Below are positions 1-10,231 of a DNA stretch of 64,000 nucleotides, in pieces. Each line of letters begins with the position of its first letter. The first letter of the stretch is position 1. Under the pieces are notes generated by a model that saw only the letters and a list, made by a program, of their open reading frames with translations, searched no databases and was not told the DNA's origin. Source of the DNA: an uncultured Sutterella sp. GTDB taxonomy: Bacteria; Pseudomonadota; Gammaproteobacteria; Burkholderiales; Burkholderiaceae_F. Location: NCBI GenBank assembly GCA_900544345.1, contig UQUR01000008.1, positions 1 through 64,000 on the forward strand, written 5' to 3'. A program made the position numbers and the translations under genes.

Positions 1-20
1 CATTGCCCGGCTCCCCATTT

Positions 21-58
21 AAAAAGCCTCGGATCAGTCGATCTCGAGGCTTTTTATT
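21..58 (+). terminator. Rho-independent terminator at left edge
   Basis: An 11-bp perfect inverted repeat (21-31 with 45-55, core GCCTCG/CGAGGC) is followed by a run of T. It probably ends a plus-strand gene lying left of the window. Because the stem also begins with five A, it could equally serve the converging minus-strand acetyltransferase that ends at 54. Confidence 0.8.
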
Positions 59-512
59 TGCCTATTTTTTTCATAACATAGTTTCTTAAATAGACCCCGT
101 TACGCCTAACTTTTTGTTCTTTAATTGTTTGATAGCCGCGTTTTTCAAAAAAGTTTTTTGCTGTGATAGAAGCATGAGTAACTATGGGGCCATTAACTTG
201 TTTTTCTAATTGATTGCAAAGAGCAGTACCTATACCTTGATTTTGAAAATTTTTATGTACAAAAAGTCTGTCTAGGTATCCTTCTGGGCTAATGTCACCA
301 AATCCCACTATAACTCCGTTTTCTACAGCGACAAAACTATAATGCTCGGATAAAGACTGCTCCCACTCAAAAAAGTCAGTTTTTGAAAACGTCCAGGCTT
401 TAATCTCTTCGGGAGAGTAATCTTTTGCGTTGACTGTATGAACCGTTTCTTTAAACAACGTGATCAATTCTTTGAGATCTTCATTTTTGTAGCGTCTTAA
501 ATACATTTTCAA
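54..512 (-). CDS. GNAT family N-acetyltransferase
   Basis: A 152-residue protein with the GNAT fold. The acetyl-CoA binding loop is recognisable near residues 92-97 as Q-N-Q-G-I-G, preceded by the beta-strand LDRLFVHKNF typical of these enzymes. It should transfer an acetyl group from acetyl-CoA to an amine, but the substrate cannot be read from the sequence. It resembles small stand-alone YafP/ElaA-like acetyltransferases. The gene is divergent from rarA with a 65-bp gap and has no obvious Shine-Dalgarno sequence. The surrounding DNA is more AT-rich than rarA and serS, which may indicate a recent arrival. Confidence 0.8.
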   Translation of the reverse strand: MKMYLRRYKNEDLKELITLFKETVHTVNAKDYSPEEIKAWTFSKTDFFEWEQSLSEHYSFVAVENGVIVGFGDISPEGYLDRLFVHKNFQNQGIGTALCNQLEKQVNGPIVTHASITAKNFFEKRGYQTIKEQKVRRNGVYLRNYVMKKIGK

Positions 513-577
513 ATAAGCTTAACGGATTGGACTATCTATAATGCCTCATATCAATATACCGTATCTATTGCCAACTT

Positions 578-1978
578 ATGAAAGAAGATTTATTTGCTGA
601 CCTTATCCCTCAGCAGCCAGATGAAGCTGACCAATCTCGTGAGCCTCACTCAATGAATTCTCGTATGCAGCCCTTAGCGGAGAGATTGCGGCCCAAGACA
701 TTAGATGAGGTTGTTGGTCAAGAACATCTCTTGGGGCCTGGGAAACCTTTACGTGTCGCTTTTGAAGAAGGACGGCCGCACTCCATGATTCTTTGGGGGC
801 CTCCCGGTGTAGGTAAAACCACATTGGCTCGTTTGATGGCTAAAGCTTTTAATTTACCTTTTATCGCTATTTCAGCCGTTTTAAGCGGAGTAAAAGACAT
901 TCGTGAAGCCGTAGATCGGGCTCAGCATCATATGGATCAGACAGGTGAGCCGACATTAGTATTTGTCGACGAAGTTCATCGTTTTTCCAAGTCTCAGCAA
1001 GATGCCTTTTTGCCTCATGTCGAAAGCGGTCTATTTGTTTTTATTGGAGCTACGACAGAAAATCCCAGTTTTGAAGTAAACAGCGCCTTATTGTCGCGTT
1101 CTGCCACTTATGTTCTGGAAAGTTTAAAAAAAGAAGATTTTGAAAAACTCTTACCTCGTGCTATTGAAGCTGAAGCCCCTGGATTAATTTTTTTAGCTGA
1201 GGCAAAAGAAATTTTGTTTAATCTAGCTGATGGCGATGCAAGACGTTTTCTTAATGCGGTCGAATTAGCTTGTCATCTTGCGAGCGATAAAGGTATTCAT
1301 GAAGTTGGTGCTGAATTATTAAGGCAGAGTCTGCCGGCAACACTCAGGCGTTTCGATAAAGGGGGCGAAAATTTTTACGATTTGATCTCCGCTTTGCATA
1401 AATCAGTTCGCGGCAGCGATCCGGATGCAGCCTTATATTGGATGACACGAATGATCGTAGGCGGGTGTGATCCTCTTTATATTTGCCGCAGAGTCATCCG
1501 CATGGCAACGGAGGATATCGGATTAGCCGATCCCAGGGCATTAGAAATTGCCTTAAATGCTGCCCAAGCCTATGAACGTTTAGGTTCACCGGAAGGGGAG
1601 CTAGCTATTGCTAATGCAGTAGTCTATTGTGCAATTGCTCCAAAGAGTAATTCTATTGAGGTAGCTTATAACGCAGTCAAATCCTTTGTTAAAAAAGACG
1701 CTACCCGTCCTGTTCCTCTTTATCTGCGTAATGCGCCGACAAAACTGATGAGTGAATTAGGTTATTCCCATGGGTACCGGTATGCTCATGACGAACCTGA
1801 TGCTTTTGCAGCCGGTGAAATCTATTTACCTGAGGGTATCGAAAATATGCGTTGGTACGCTCCACGGCCTAGAGGACTTGAGATAAAAATAGCTGAAAAA
1901 CTTGCACGTTTGCAGGCTCTGAACCGTCAGGCTTGGGCTAAAGGTCAGGGGCGCAAACGCTTTAGTAGAGAAAAATAG
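578..1978 (+). CDS. rarA: Replication-associated recombination protein A (AAA+ ATPase)
   Basis: A 466-residue AAA+ ATPase of the RarA/MgsA/WRNIP1 family, which acts at stalled replication forks and interacts with SSB. Walker A is GPPGVGKTT at about residues 74-82 and Walker B is DEVHRF at 131-136. The arginine-finger region (SRSATYVL) and the C-terminal tetramerisation domain with the family motif GSDPDAALYW are present. Length is normal (E. coli protein 447 aa). It lies just upstream of serS, the order known in many Proteobacteria. A TATAAT at 537-542 could be its -10 element, but no convincing -35 was found. Confidence 0.95.
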   Translation: MKEDLFADLIPQQPDEADQSREPHSMNSRMQPLAERLRPKTLDEVVGQEHLLGPGKPLRVAFEEGRPHSMILWGPPGVGKTTLARLMAKAFNLPFIAISAVLSGVKDIREAVDRAQHHMDQTGEPTLVFVDEVHRFSKSQQDAFLPHVESGLFVFIGATTENPSFEVNSALLSRSATYVLESLKKEDFEKLLPRAIEAEAPGLIFLAEAKEILFNLADGDARRFLNAVELACHLASDKGIHEVGAELLRQSLPATLRRFDKGGENFYDLISALHKSVRGSDPDAALYWMTRMIVGGCDPLYICRRVIRMATEDIGLADPRALEIALNAAQAYERLGSPEGELAIANAVVYCAIAPKSNSIEVAYNAVKSFVKKDATRPVPLYLRNAPTKLMSELGYSHGYRYAHDEPDAFAAGEIYLPEGIENMRWYAPRPRGLEIKIAEKLARLQALNRQAWAKGQGRKRFSREK

Positions 1979-2066
1979 CAACATACGACATATTACTCTT
2001 GCAATCATGGCTTAAACGGGTGAAAATTAACGGATGTGTTTTTTCAGAGTTCGCTCTGGTTACTAG

Positions 2067-3395
<1,329 letters not shown>

Positions 3396-3417
3396 TCTCC
3401 GAACGTAAGATAAAAAT

Positions 3418-3465
3418 AAAGGACACGAATTGGCTCTCAGTAGTCCGTTCAGTGTCCTTTTTTTT
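3418..3465 (+). terminator. Terminator after serS
   Basis: AAAGGACAC at 3418-3426 pairs with GTGTCCTTT at 3452-3460, followed by an eight-T run. It sits 22 bp after the serS stop codon. Confidence 0.88.
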
Positions 3466-3510
3466 GCATCCTGCGTGAGTAACTATTAAAAGATTGCTGA
3501 CTTTTTTAGG

Positions 3511-3560
3511 TCATAAAAAAGTGCTGACCTAACCGACATTGTCGATCTGTCAGCACCTTA
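3511..3560 (-). terminator. Terminator of the H1-like gene (minus strand)
   Basis: On the minus strand GTGCTGAC (3549-3556) pairs with GTCAGCAC (3521-3528) and is followed by TTTTTTA. It lies 20-60 bp beyond the stop codon of the histone H1-like gene, facing the serS terminator. Confidence 0.85.
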
Positions 3561-3579
3561 TTTGTCTCAACGAGCTAAA

Positions 3580-4113
3580 TTATTTTTTAGTCGTTTTTTT
3601 AGCAGTAGCTTTTTTGGCAGGGGCTTTCTTAGCCGGAGCCTTAGCTTCAGTCTTCTTGGCAGCAGTCTTTGTTGCAGCCTTCTTAGCAGGTGCCTTAGCC
3701 TCAGCTTTCTTTGTAGCGGGTTTAGCAGCTGTTGCCTTGGCCGGAGCCTTTTCTTCGGCCTTCTTAGCTACTGTTTTTTTAGCCGGAGCCTTCTTAGCTG
3801 CAGGTTTAGCGGCAGCTTTTTTGGCGGCAGGCTTGGCTTCAGTCTTTTTAGCAGCTACTTTCTTGGCAGGAGCCTTTTTAGCGGGGGCCTTTTCAACGAC
3901 CGGTTCAGAAGCCTTCAATTCTTCTTCGGCATAGGAGTGCAAAACATCGGACTCTTTCAGCATTTCGAAAGAGGCATTCATCATTTCGCTGACTTGAGAC
4001 ATGCGAAGACTGTTATGATGGCCGTCACTCAAGGTGTCATACAATTCCTTGGTGATCATGCCAAGGCGATGGTGTGCTTTCTTGTTGCGTTCGAGAATTT
4101 CTTTAAGATCCAT
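3580..4113 (-). CDS. Histone H1-like, lysine/alanine/proline-rich DNA-binding protein
   Basis: A 177-residue two-part protein. Residues 1-70 form a predicted helical, mildly charged head (MDLKEILERNKKAHHRL at the start). Residues 71-177 are a low-complexity basic tail built from short K-A-P units such as AKKAPAKK and AKKTEAKPAAKK, like the C-terminal tail of eukaryotic H1 and of bacterial AlgP, HctA/BpH1-type proteins. Such tails bind DNA non-specifically and condense or regulate the nucleoid. The start is supported by AGGAG about ten bases upstream. The repetitive tail makes the gene prone to length change by slippage. No close functional assignment is possible for the head. Confidence 0.8.
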   Translation of the reverse strand: MDLKEILERNKKAHHRLGMITKELYDTLSDGHHNSLRMSQVSEMMNASFEMLKESDVLHSYAEEELKASEPVVEKAPAKKAPAKKVAAKKTEAKPAAKKAAAKPAAKKAPAKKTVAKKAEEKAPAKATAAKPATKKAEAKAPAKKAATKTAAKKTEAKAPAKKAPAKKATAKKTTKK

Positions 4114-4325
4114 TTTGACAAAACTCCTACAGAAATTTGTGATTCAGATAGATTCAGGATAGCCCTTTAATAGTAATGTTATTGCAAAACTAGAAGAAAA
4201 TTTGAGTAACCTCAAAAGAATTTTTTATCTTTTAGTATTTACCCTCGAAAAAATCCCTAACTTTTACCGAAGTGTTGCTTCCTGACAACAACTAAAATTG
4301 TCGGTCAATCAAAGTAATTTCTCAC

Positions 4326-4334
4326 TTATCCACA
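4326..4334 (+). promoter_or_regulatory. Perfect DnaA-box match TTATCCACA
   Basis: TTATCCACA matches the high-affinity DnaA box exactly. It lies in the 285-bp gap between the H1-like gene and tRNA-Ser. I found no second box nearby, so it is not evidence for an origin; a titration or regulatory site, or chance, are all possible. The rest of this gap (4114-4325) is AT-rich and shows nothing else I can name. Confidence 0.4.
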
Positions 4335-4398
4335 GGAAATAACAACCTTAATCAACAAAAAAATCCTGCATCTGTTAAAATCACTAGCTCCATTGTGT

Positions 4399-4489
4399 GG
4401 AGAGATGGCAGAGTGGTCGAATGCGCCGGACTCGAAATCCGGTATACGGCTCGTCCGTATCGAGGGTTCAAATCCCTCTCTCTCCGCCA
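4399..4489 (+). tRNA. tRNA-Ser (anticodon CGA)
   Basis: A 91-nt class II tRNA with acceptor stem GGAGAGA/TCTCTCC, discriminator G and encoded CCA (4487-4489). The anticodon stem CCGGA/TCCGG encloses the loop CTCGAAA, giving anticodon CGA, which reads UCG. A long variable arm (ACGGCTCGTCCGT) marks it as serine, and the T loop GGTTCAAATCC is canonical. A TAAAAT at 4376-4381 is a possible -10 element. A T run starts right after CCA. Confidence 0.97.
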
Positions 4490-4577
4490 TTTTTTTATCG
4501 CGCAAAGATAACAATAAAGATATTTTGTGTTGAGATTTAATGCCATTGTTGTTTGTAGAAATTTTCTCTGTAAGTAA

Positions 4578-4605
4578 TTGATTTTTTATGATCAGTCTGT
4601 ATAAT
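4578..4605 (+). promoter_or_regulatory. Near-consensus sigma70 promoter of the rimP-nusA-infB operon
   Basis: TTGATT at 4578-4583 and a perfect TATAAT at 4600-4605 are separated by 16 bp. The predicted transcription start near 4612 gives a leader of about 170 nt before rimP. The leader contains two terminator-like hairpins (4627-4650 and 4725-4744). Confidence 0.65.
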
Positions 4606-4626
4606 CCCTTGCAAGATAAAAACAAT

Positions 4627-4656
4627 AAAGGCACTTTTTAAAGTGCCTTTATTATT
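4627..4656 (+). terminator. Hairpin with T-rich flank: tRNA-Ser terminator or first leader hairpin of rimP
   Basis: AAAGGCACTTT pairs perfectly with AAAGTGCCTTT, leaving a 2-nt loop, followed by ATTATTTAT. It is 137 bp after tRNA-Ser, so it can end that transcript. It also lies 15 bp downstream of the predicted rimP promoter start and would then be the first structure of the rimP leader. Confidence 0.6.
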
Positions 4657-4659
4657 TAT

Positions 4660-4752
4660 CGGTCGTCGAGTGCTACTTATGTAGCACAAACCTTTGTTTC
4701 GGGACCTCTGATGCAAAGGGGATGGATGGGCCTTAGAGCCCATCTTTTTTTG
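4660..4752 (+). promoter_or_regulatory. Structured rimP leader with intrinsic terminator (putative attenuator)
   Basis: Three successive hairpins can be drawn: GTGCTAC-TTAT-GTAGCAC (4670-4687), CCTTTG/CAAAGG (4691-4696 with 4714-4719), and GATGGGC-CTTAGA-GCCCATC (4725-4744) followed directly by seven T (4745-4751). The last is a textbook intrinsic terminator ending 30 bp before the rimP start codon. It could attenuate the operon, or end a separate small RNA of about 90-140 nt. In E. coli the equivalent operon is also regulated by leader termination involving NusA; whether that holds here is inference. Confidence 0.6.
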
Positions 4753-4781
4753 GAATTTTCCCGCAAGGATAGCGAAAACGA

Positions 4782-5354
4782 ATGACAGAAACATCGACAG
4801 ATTTGCTGACGCTGGTTGAGCAAACCGTTGAAGGCATGGGCTTTGAGTTTGTAGATTTAGAGCGCTTGCCCCGAGGCTTGATCCGTGTCACGATGGACTG
4901 CCCGGAAGGTGTGGGAGTGGATGACTGCGAACGAGTCAGCAATCAGCTCACATATTTGTTTACCGTAGAAAATATTGACTATGAGCGCCTGGAGGTATCT
5001 TCTCCTGGTGTGGAGCGCCCTTTAAAGCGAGTGAAAGATTGGGAACGTTTTGTCGGTAAACTCGTTCATGTTGAACTTTTTTCACCTTTAATGGCTGAAG
5101 GTTTCCCGGAGGCAGGGCGCCGCAAATTAGACGGTCGTATTCAGGCCGTGCGAGTCGATGGTTCTCAAACAATCATTGAATTTTTATTTACTGACGAAAA
5201 ACCTGCCAAAACGCCTGCTCAGGCTGCCCGGGAGCGTATTGCTCAAAAACGGGGTAAAAAAGCCGCCGCTGTACAGCCCGTTGCCGTCAGTTTTCCGATT
5301 GACTTAGTCGATCGTGCTCATTTGGTTGCAGAATTAAATTTCAAAGGAAAGTAA
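4782..5354 (+). CDS. rimP: Ribosome maturation factor RimP
   Basis: A 190-residue protein of the RimP (YhbC/DUF150) family needed for assembly of the 30S subunit. The N-terminal domain carries the family pattern VEQTVEGMGFEFVDLE and the strongly conserved LEVSSPGVERPLK segment near residues 70-82. The C-terminal Sm-like domain (about 90-190) is longer than usual, with a basic insertion (RERIAQKRGKKAAA) seen in Betaproteobacteria. It is the first gene of the rimP-nusA-infB-rbfA-truB-typA operon and is 2 bp from nusA. Confidence 0.95.
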   Translation: MTETSTDLLTLVEQTVEGMGFEFVDLERLPRGLIRVTMDCPEGVGVDDCERVSNQLTYLFTVENIDYERLEVSSPGVERPLKRVKDWERFVGKLVHVELFSPLMAEGFPEAGRRKLDGRIQAVRVDGSQTIIEFLFTDEKPAKTPAQAARERIAQKRGKKAAAVQPVAVSFPIDLVDRAHLVAELNFKGK

Positions 5355-5356
5355 AA

Positions 5357-6844
5357 ATGAACCGCGAAATGCTTGAAATGGTTGAAGTATTGGCACAAGA
5401 GAAGAGCGTGCCCCGTGAGGTCGTCTTCGGAGTGCTCGAAACGGCTCTGGCCTCTGCAGTGAAAAAGGCTAACTTTGCCGGCGAAGATGCGGATGTTGAA
5501 GTACACGTCGATCGTGACACCGGTGACTACAGAGCTTGGCGCCGCTGGCTGATCGTCGCCGACGATCAAGGTCTGCAGGAACCCGATCGCCAGGAAATGT
5601 TCTCAGATATTCATGATCAGTATCCTGATCTGAACGTGGGTGACTATATCCGTGTAGAAGTTCAAAACATCAATAGCTCTGGTCGCCGTTTTGCTCAGGA
5701 TGCTAAGCAAGTAATTTTGCAGCGCTTGCGTGATGCCGAGCGTGAACAAATGCTTGTGGAATTTTTAGCTCGTGACGAAAAAGTGGTTTCCGGTTTAGTC
5801 AAGCGCATGGACAAGGGCGATGCTATTGTTGAAATCGGTAAGGTTGAAGCCCGTCTGCCTCGCTCTGAAATGCTGCCCAAGGAGTCCTTCCGCCCGGGTG
5901 ATAGAGTTCGTGCTTATGTAGCTCGTGTAGACCGTACGTGCAAAGGTCAACAGGTTTTCTTATCTCGTACGAGTCCTGAATTTATTAAGGAACTTTTTGC
6001 TTTGCAGGTTCCGGAAATCGAAGAAGGTTTACTTGAAATCAAGAGCGCCGCTCGTGATCCTGGCAGCCGAGCAAAGATTGCTGTTCAGGCCAAAGACGCT
6101 CGTTTGGATCCGGTCGGCACTTGTATCGGTGTTCGCGGCACGCGTGTTAATGCCGTTTCTAACGAGTTGGGCGGTGAACGTGTTGATATCGTAGTTTGGG
6201 ATGATGAGCCTGCTCAATTTGTTGTGAGTGCTCTTGAGCCTGCTAAGGTATCTGGCGTTGTCATGCTTGAAGATACGCACACGATGGAAGTGGTGGTTGA
6301 TGAAGAAAACTTGGCCATTGCAATTGGTCGTGCCGGACAAAATGTTCGCTTGGCTTCTGAATTGACAGGTTGGAAGATTGACATCATGACTGATGAAGAA
6401 GCCAATGCCAAACGTGACGAAGAAACGAGCAAGATCCGCTCCGAATTTGTTGAAAAATTGGAAGTCGGAGAAGATGTTGCGGATATTTTGATTGAAAACG
6501 GATTCTCTTCGATTGAAGAGGTCGCCTATGTTCCCGAATCTGAACTCCTTGAGATTGAAGCTTTTGATGCGGATACAGTGAAGGAGTTGCGTGAACGCGC
6601 TCGCAACAAGTGCCTCATGCAGGATTTGGAACGCGAAGAAAATCTCCGTCAGGCCGAACCCGAAATGGTTGCGCTTGAAGGAATGGATAATGACTTGGTT
6701 AACGTACTGGTTGCCCACGGTGTTAAAACCCGTGATGACTTGGCCGAATTAGCCGTTGATGAGTTGGTGGAAATGAGCGGAATCGAAGAAGAACGTGCTT
6801 CGAAGTTAATTCTGGCTGCTCGTGCCCACTGGTTCAACAAGTAA
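5357..6844 (+). CDS. nusA: Transcription termination/antitermination protein NusA
   Basis: A 495-residue NusA. Order of domains: N-terminal RNA-polymerase binding domain (1 to about 130), S1 RNA-binding domain (about 135-200), two KH domains (about 200-350, with AIGRAGQNVRLA in KH2), and two C-terminal acidic repeats (about 360-495) containing helix-hairpin-helix signatures. The length and the two acidic repeats match the proteobacterial form that binds lambda N and RNAP alpha. NusA modulates pausing, termination and rRNA antitermination. It could feed back on the leader hairpins upstream of rimP. Confidence 0.98.
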   Translation: MNREMLEMVEVLAQEKSVPREVVFGVLETALASAVKKANFAGEDADVEVHVDRDTGDYRAWRRWLIVADDQGLQEPDRQEMFSDIHDQYPDLNVGDYIRVEVQNINSSGRRFAQDAKQVILQRLRDAEREQMLVEFLARDEKVVSGLVKRMDKGDAIVEIGKVEARLPRSEMLPKESFRPGDRVRAYVARVDRTCKGQQVFLSRTSPEFIKELFALQVPEIEEGLLEIKSAARDPGSRAKIAVQAKDARLDPVGTCIGVRGTRVNAVSNELGGERVDIVVWDDEPAQFVVSALEPAKVSGVVMLEDTHTMEVVVDEENLAIAIGRAGQNVRLASELTGWKIDIMTDEEANAKRDEETSKIRSEFVEKLEVGEDVADILIENGFSSIEEVAYVPESELLEIEAFDADTVKELRERARNKCLMQDLEREENLRQAEPEMVALEGMDNDLVNVLVAHGVKTRDDLAELAVDELVEMSGIEEERASKLILAARAHWFNK

Positions 6845-6881
6845 AACGTGCTTTAACCGATAAAGTACGAAAGGAGAGAAT

Positions 6882-9803
6882 ATGGCAAGTTCGACCGTAT
6901 TAGAGCTCGCAAAGGAAATGAAGGTCACCGCCGCTGAATTACTCAGACAGATGAAAAGTGCGGGGATCGAAAAAAGCAGTGAGACAGATGCTGTAACGGC
7001 AGCCGATCAACGTAAACTTGTGGAATTTTTGCGTCAGGACCGTCAGGCTAAGGCACGAAAGATCACGCTCACTCGTAAGGAAACAACAACAGTCAAGCAG
7101 GCTGACGGTCAGCATACTGTTAAGGTAGAAGTTCGTAGAAAGCGTGTATTAGTTAAAAATACGGCTGCCGCTCAGCAAAGCCGTGAACAAGCTATAGCAG
7201 CCGAGCGTGCTCGGGCACTTGAGGAAGCGAAAGCTCAATTGGCTCTGCAGCAAAAGGCTGAAGAAGAAAAGCGCCAAAAAGAAGCTCAAGCACAGCGTGA
7301 ACTTGAACGTCAGCGTCTTGAACAGGCCCGTGCCGAAGAGGAAGCGCGCCGCAAGGCTGAAGCAGAAGCTGAAGCCGCCCGTAATGCTCAAAAAGAAAAA
7401 GAAGCGCGTGAAGCTCAAGAGTCAAAAGCTCAAAAAACGGAAGTGGCTGAAGTGCGAAAAGAGCAAAAACCTGCCCCTCGTATGGATCAAAAGCCGCAGC
7501 AAAAAAATGATAATAAGGCTGCCCATAAGCCTAATGACAATCGTCTAAATGATAATAAGGCGAAGTTCCAGGCCAACGGTAAAAAGCCTGCGGCTCGTCC
7601 TGTAGAACAAAAGGTTCAACAGCCGGCTTTGTCTGAAGAAGAAATCAAGCGACGCCAGGAAGCTAAGCGCCGTGCCGAGGAAGAGGCCCGTGCTATTCGC
7701 GAAATGATGAGCAAGCCCAAGCCCTCAGTGATGAAGGCCAAAAGCGATAAGCCCTCTGATGCTAAAAAAGCTCAGGATAAGAAAAAAGGTAATAAGAATA
7801 ATGACCGTGATCGCGACGAGGATTTGGGAGGTAAGAAAAAGGGCGGCAAGCATGCCGGTGCCAATCATGGCGTAGCCAGCAAGTGGGATGATGGCACTAA
7901 ACATCGTGGCGGCAATAAAGGCAATGTCCGTGTGCTCGATGAAGAAGATGATGGCAATGAACAGCAATGGCGCGGTTCACGTAAAAATCGCAACAATCGC
8001 CGCCACGAGCAAGCTAAACCTCAGCAGGTTCAAAACACTGAACCGGTGGTGCGTGACGTGAGTGTTCCTGAGACGATCAGCGTGGCTGATCTGGCTCACA
8101 AGATGGCCGTTAAAGCTACTGAAGTGATTAAAACACTCATGAAGATGGGTCAGATGGTAACCATCAACCAAATGCTTGACCAAGATACGGCCATGTTGGT
8201 TGTTGAAGAAATGGGCCATCACGCAATTGCCGCTAAACCGGATGATCCTGAAGCTATTTTGGGCGATATGATCCAAGAAAATACGGCAGAAGCTTTACCG
8301 CGTCCGCCGGTTGTGACGATCATGGGCCACGTTGACCACGGTAAGACAAGTCTGCTCGACTATATTCGCCGTGCCAAAGTGGCTGCCGGAGAAGCCGGTG
8401 GCATTACTCAGCACATTGGTGCTTACCATGTGAAGACTCCGCGCGGTATTGTGACATTTTTGGATACCCCGGGGCACGAAGCCTTTACGGCTATGCGTGC
8501 ACGCGGTGCTCAGGCAACCGATATTGTGATTTTGGTGGTGGCTGCCGACGATGGTGTGATGCCGCAGACTAAAGAAGCTATTGCTCACTCTAAGGCTGCC
8601 GGTGTGCCGATGGTAGTGGCAATTAACAAGATCGATAAACCTGAAGCCAACCCTGAACGCGTGAAACAGGAATTGGTTCAAAATGATGTGATGCCTGAAG
8701 ATTGGGGCGGCGACGTTCCCTTTATTCCTGTGTCGGCTAAGACGGGGCAGGGCGTTGACGAGTTGCTCGAAAACGTTTTGCTGCAAGCTGAAATGCTTGA
8801 ATTAAAAGCCCCCAGAGACGGCATGGCTAAGGGTCTTGTGATTGAATCCCGTCTGGATAAGGGACGTGGTCCAGTGGCTTCTGTGTTGGTTCAATCCGGT
8901 ACGCTTCATCGCGGCGATATTGTGTTGGCCGGAGCTGAATTCGGTCGTGTTCGTGCCATGATTAATGAAACGGGTAAGGCAGTCTCTGAAGCCGGTCCTT
9001 CAATTCCTGTGGAAATTCAGGGCTTGTCGGGTGTGCCTCAGGCGGGTGATGAAATTATGGTTTTGCCCGATGAACGCAAGGCTCGTGAAATTGCTCTCTT
9101 CCGTCAGGGTAAGTACCGTGATGTGAAGTTGGCTAAACAGCAGGCCGCTAAACTTGAAAACATCTTTGCTGACGCCGGCAACGGTGAAACAAAGACTTTG
9201 GCCTTGATTGTGAAGGCTGATGTTCAGGGTTCAACAGAAGCTATCGTTCATGCTTTAACGAAGCTTTCTACTGATGAAGTTCGCGTGCAGGTCGTGCACT
9301 CGGCCGTGGGCGGCGTCTCGGAAACCGACGTCAACTTAGCTTTGGCCAGTAAGGCTGTCATCATCGGATTTAATGTGCGTGCTGATGCTCCAGCCCGTAA
9401 GCTTGCAGAAGCCAACGGTGTAGATATCCGTTACTACAACATCATTTACGACGCAGTTGATGATGTGAAGGCTGCTATGAGTGGTATGTTGGCTCCTGAA
9501 AAACGTGAAACGGTCTTGGGCTTTGTGGAAATCCGTCAATGCATCCGTGTTCCGAAGGTTGGCATGATTGCCGGTTGTAAGGTCTTGGAAGGTGTGGTGC
9601 GCCGTACGGCTTCTGCTCGCCTGTTGCGCGACAACGTTGTGATCTGGACCGGGGAGTTGAATTCTTTGCGCCACTTCAAGGACGATGTGCGTGAGGTGAA
9701 GGCCGGTATGGAGTGCGGTTTGTCACTCAAGGGATATGACGACATCAAAGAAGGCGATCAGCTTGAAATCTTTGAGGTCACTGAAGTAGCCCGTACTTTG
9801 TAA
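6882..9803 (+). CDS. infB: Translation initiation factor IF-2
   Basis: A 973-residue GTPase that places fMet-tRNA on the 30S subunit. The N-terminal IF2_N domain (about 1-55) is followed by a highly charged, K/E/Q/A-rich linker (about 100-390) and a second IF2_N copy (about 400-450). G1 is GHVDHGKT at residues 482-489, followed by DTPGHEAF and NKID. Domains II-IV end at [18 protein letters not shown], as usual. AAGGAGAG precedes the ATG. As in other bacteria, shorter isoforms from internal starts are possible, but I cannot place them. Confidence 0.98.
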   Translation: MASSTVLELAKEMKVTAAELLRQMKSAGIEKSSETDAVTAADQRKLVEFLRQDRQAKARKITLTRKETTTVKQADGQHTVKVEVRRKRVLVKNTAAAQQSREQAIAAERARALEEAKAQLALQQKAEEEKRQKEAQAQRELERQRLEQARAEEEARRKAEAEAEAARNAQKEKEAREAQESKAQKTEVAEVRKEQKPAPRMDQKPQQKNDNKAAHKPNDNRLNDNKAKFQANGKKPAARPVEQKVQQPALSEEEIKRRQEAKRRAEEEARAIREMMSKPKPSVMKAKSDKPSDAKKAQDKKKGNKNNDRDRDEDLGGKKKGGKHAGANHGVASKWDDGTKHRGGNKGNVRVLDEEDDGNEQQWRGSRKNRNNRRHEQAKPQQVQNTEPVVRDVSVPETISVADLAHKMAVKATEVIKTLMKMGQMVTINQMLDQDTAMLVVEEMGHHAIAAKPDDPEAILGDMIQENTAEALPRPPVVTIMGHVDHGKTSLLDYIRRAKVAAGEAGGITQHIGAYHVKTPRGIVTFLDTPGHEAFTAMRARGAQATDIVILVVAADDGVMPQTKEAIAHSKAAGVPMVVAINKIDKPEANPERVKQELVQNDVMPEDWGGDVPFIPVSAKTGQGVDELLENVLLQAEMLELKAPRDGMAKGLVIESRLDKGRGPVASVLVQSGTLHRGDIVLAGAEFGRVRAMINETGKAVSEAGPSIPVEIQGLSGVPQAGDEIMVLPDERKAREIALFRQGKYRDVKLAKQQAAKLENIFADAGNGETKTLALIVKADVQGSTEAIVHALTKLSTDEVRVQVVHSAVGGVSETDVNLALASKAVIIGFNVRADAPARKLAEANGVDIRYYNIIYDAVDDVKAAMSGMLAPEKRETVLGFVEIRQCIRVPKVGMIAGCKVLEGVVRRTASARLLRDNVVIWTGELNSLRHFKDDVREVKAGMECGLSLKGYDDIKEGDQLEIFEVTEVARTL

Positions 9804-9810
9804 TGAGAGA

Positions 9811-9851
9811 AAAGTCCGCCTGAGGTCATCATTTCTTCGGGCGGCTTTAGA
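9811..9851 (+). other. Hairpin in the infB-rbfA gap
   Basis: AAAGTCCGCC (9811-9820) pairs with GGCGGCTTT (9840-9848), with one bulge. The U-tract after it is short (TTTAG), so it is at most a weak terminator or an mRNA-processing or stability hairpin inside the operon. Confidence 0.4.
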
Positions 9852-9868
9852 AGAAAGGATATAAAGAC

Positions 9869-10231
9869 ATGAGAGCTGCAAAACCGGGACGTGCTCAACG
9901 GGTGGCCGACCAAATTCAAAAAGATTTGGCTCGTCTCATCCCTCAAGAAGTTCGTGACCCGCGAGTCGGTTTGGTGACCCTGACCGGCTGTGAGATCACA
10001 CCCGATTATGCTCATGCTAAAGTGTACTTCACGGTGATTGGAGCCGATCCCGAGCAAGCCAGACAAGGCTTAAATGCTGCTGCCGGTATGCTTCGCAATC
10101 ATCTGTTTAAGTTATTGTCGATTCATACCGTGCCGACGCTGCATTTTGAGCATGACAGCAGTGTTGCCAAGGGTTTTGAAATGGATCGCTTGATTGCTCA
10201 GGCGATGCAGCAAACCAAAGGTGAGCAATGA
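9869..10231 (+). CDS. rbfA: 30S ribosome-binding factor RbfA
   Basis: A 120-residue KH-fold cold-shock factor that binds helix 1 of 16S rRNA during late 30S maturation. The family signature is visible as RVADQIQKDLARLI near the N-terminus and DPRVGLVTLTGCEITPDYAHAK in the middle. AGAAAGGAT precedes the ATG. The last codons overlap truB by 4 bp (ATGA), indicating translational coupling. Confidence 0.96.
   Translation: MRAAKPGRAQRVADQIQKDLARLIPQEVRDPRVGLVTLTGCEITPDYAHAKVYFTVIGADPEQARQGLNAAAGMLRNHLFKLLSIHTVPTLHFEHDSSVAKGFEMDRLIAQAMQQTKGEQ

Noticed and set aside
3539..4170. Two plus-strand frames rich in Ala/Leu/Phe or Ser/Leu across the H1-like gene
   Set aside because: They are the antisense of the K-A-P repeats; low complexity in all frames follows from the repeat itself.
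4114..4398. Possible replication origin because of AT-rich DNA and a DnaA box
   Set aside because: Only one box, no dnaA/dnaN/gyrB genes, no box cluster.
4326..4634. Minus-strand reading frames across tRNA-Ser, including a peptide with EREGFEPSIRTSRIPDFESG
   Set aside because: This is the well-known false protein produced by translating the antisense strand of tRNA-Ser; it is not a gene.
7149..7548. Long alternative frames inside infB (hydrophobic on minus, lysine-rich on plus)
   Set aside because: They come from the biased K/E/A/Q-rich linker codons of IF-2.
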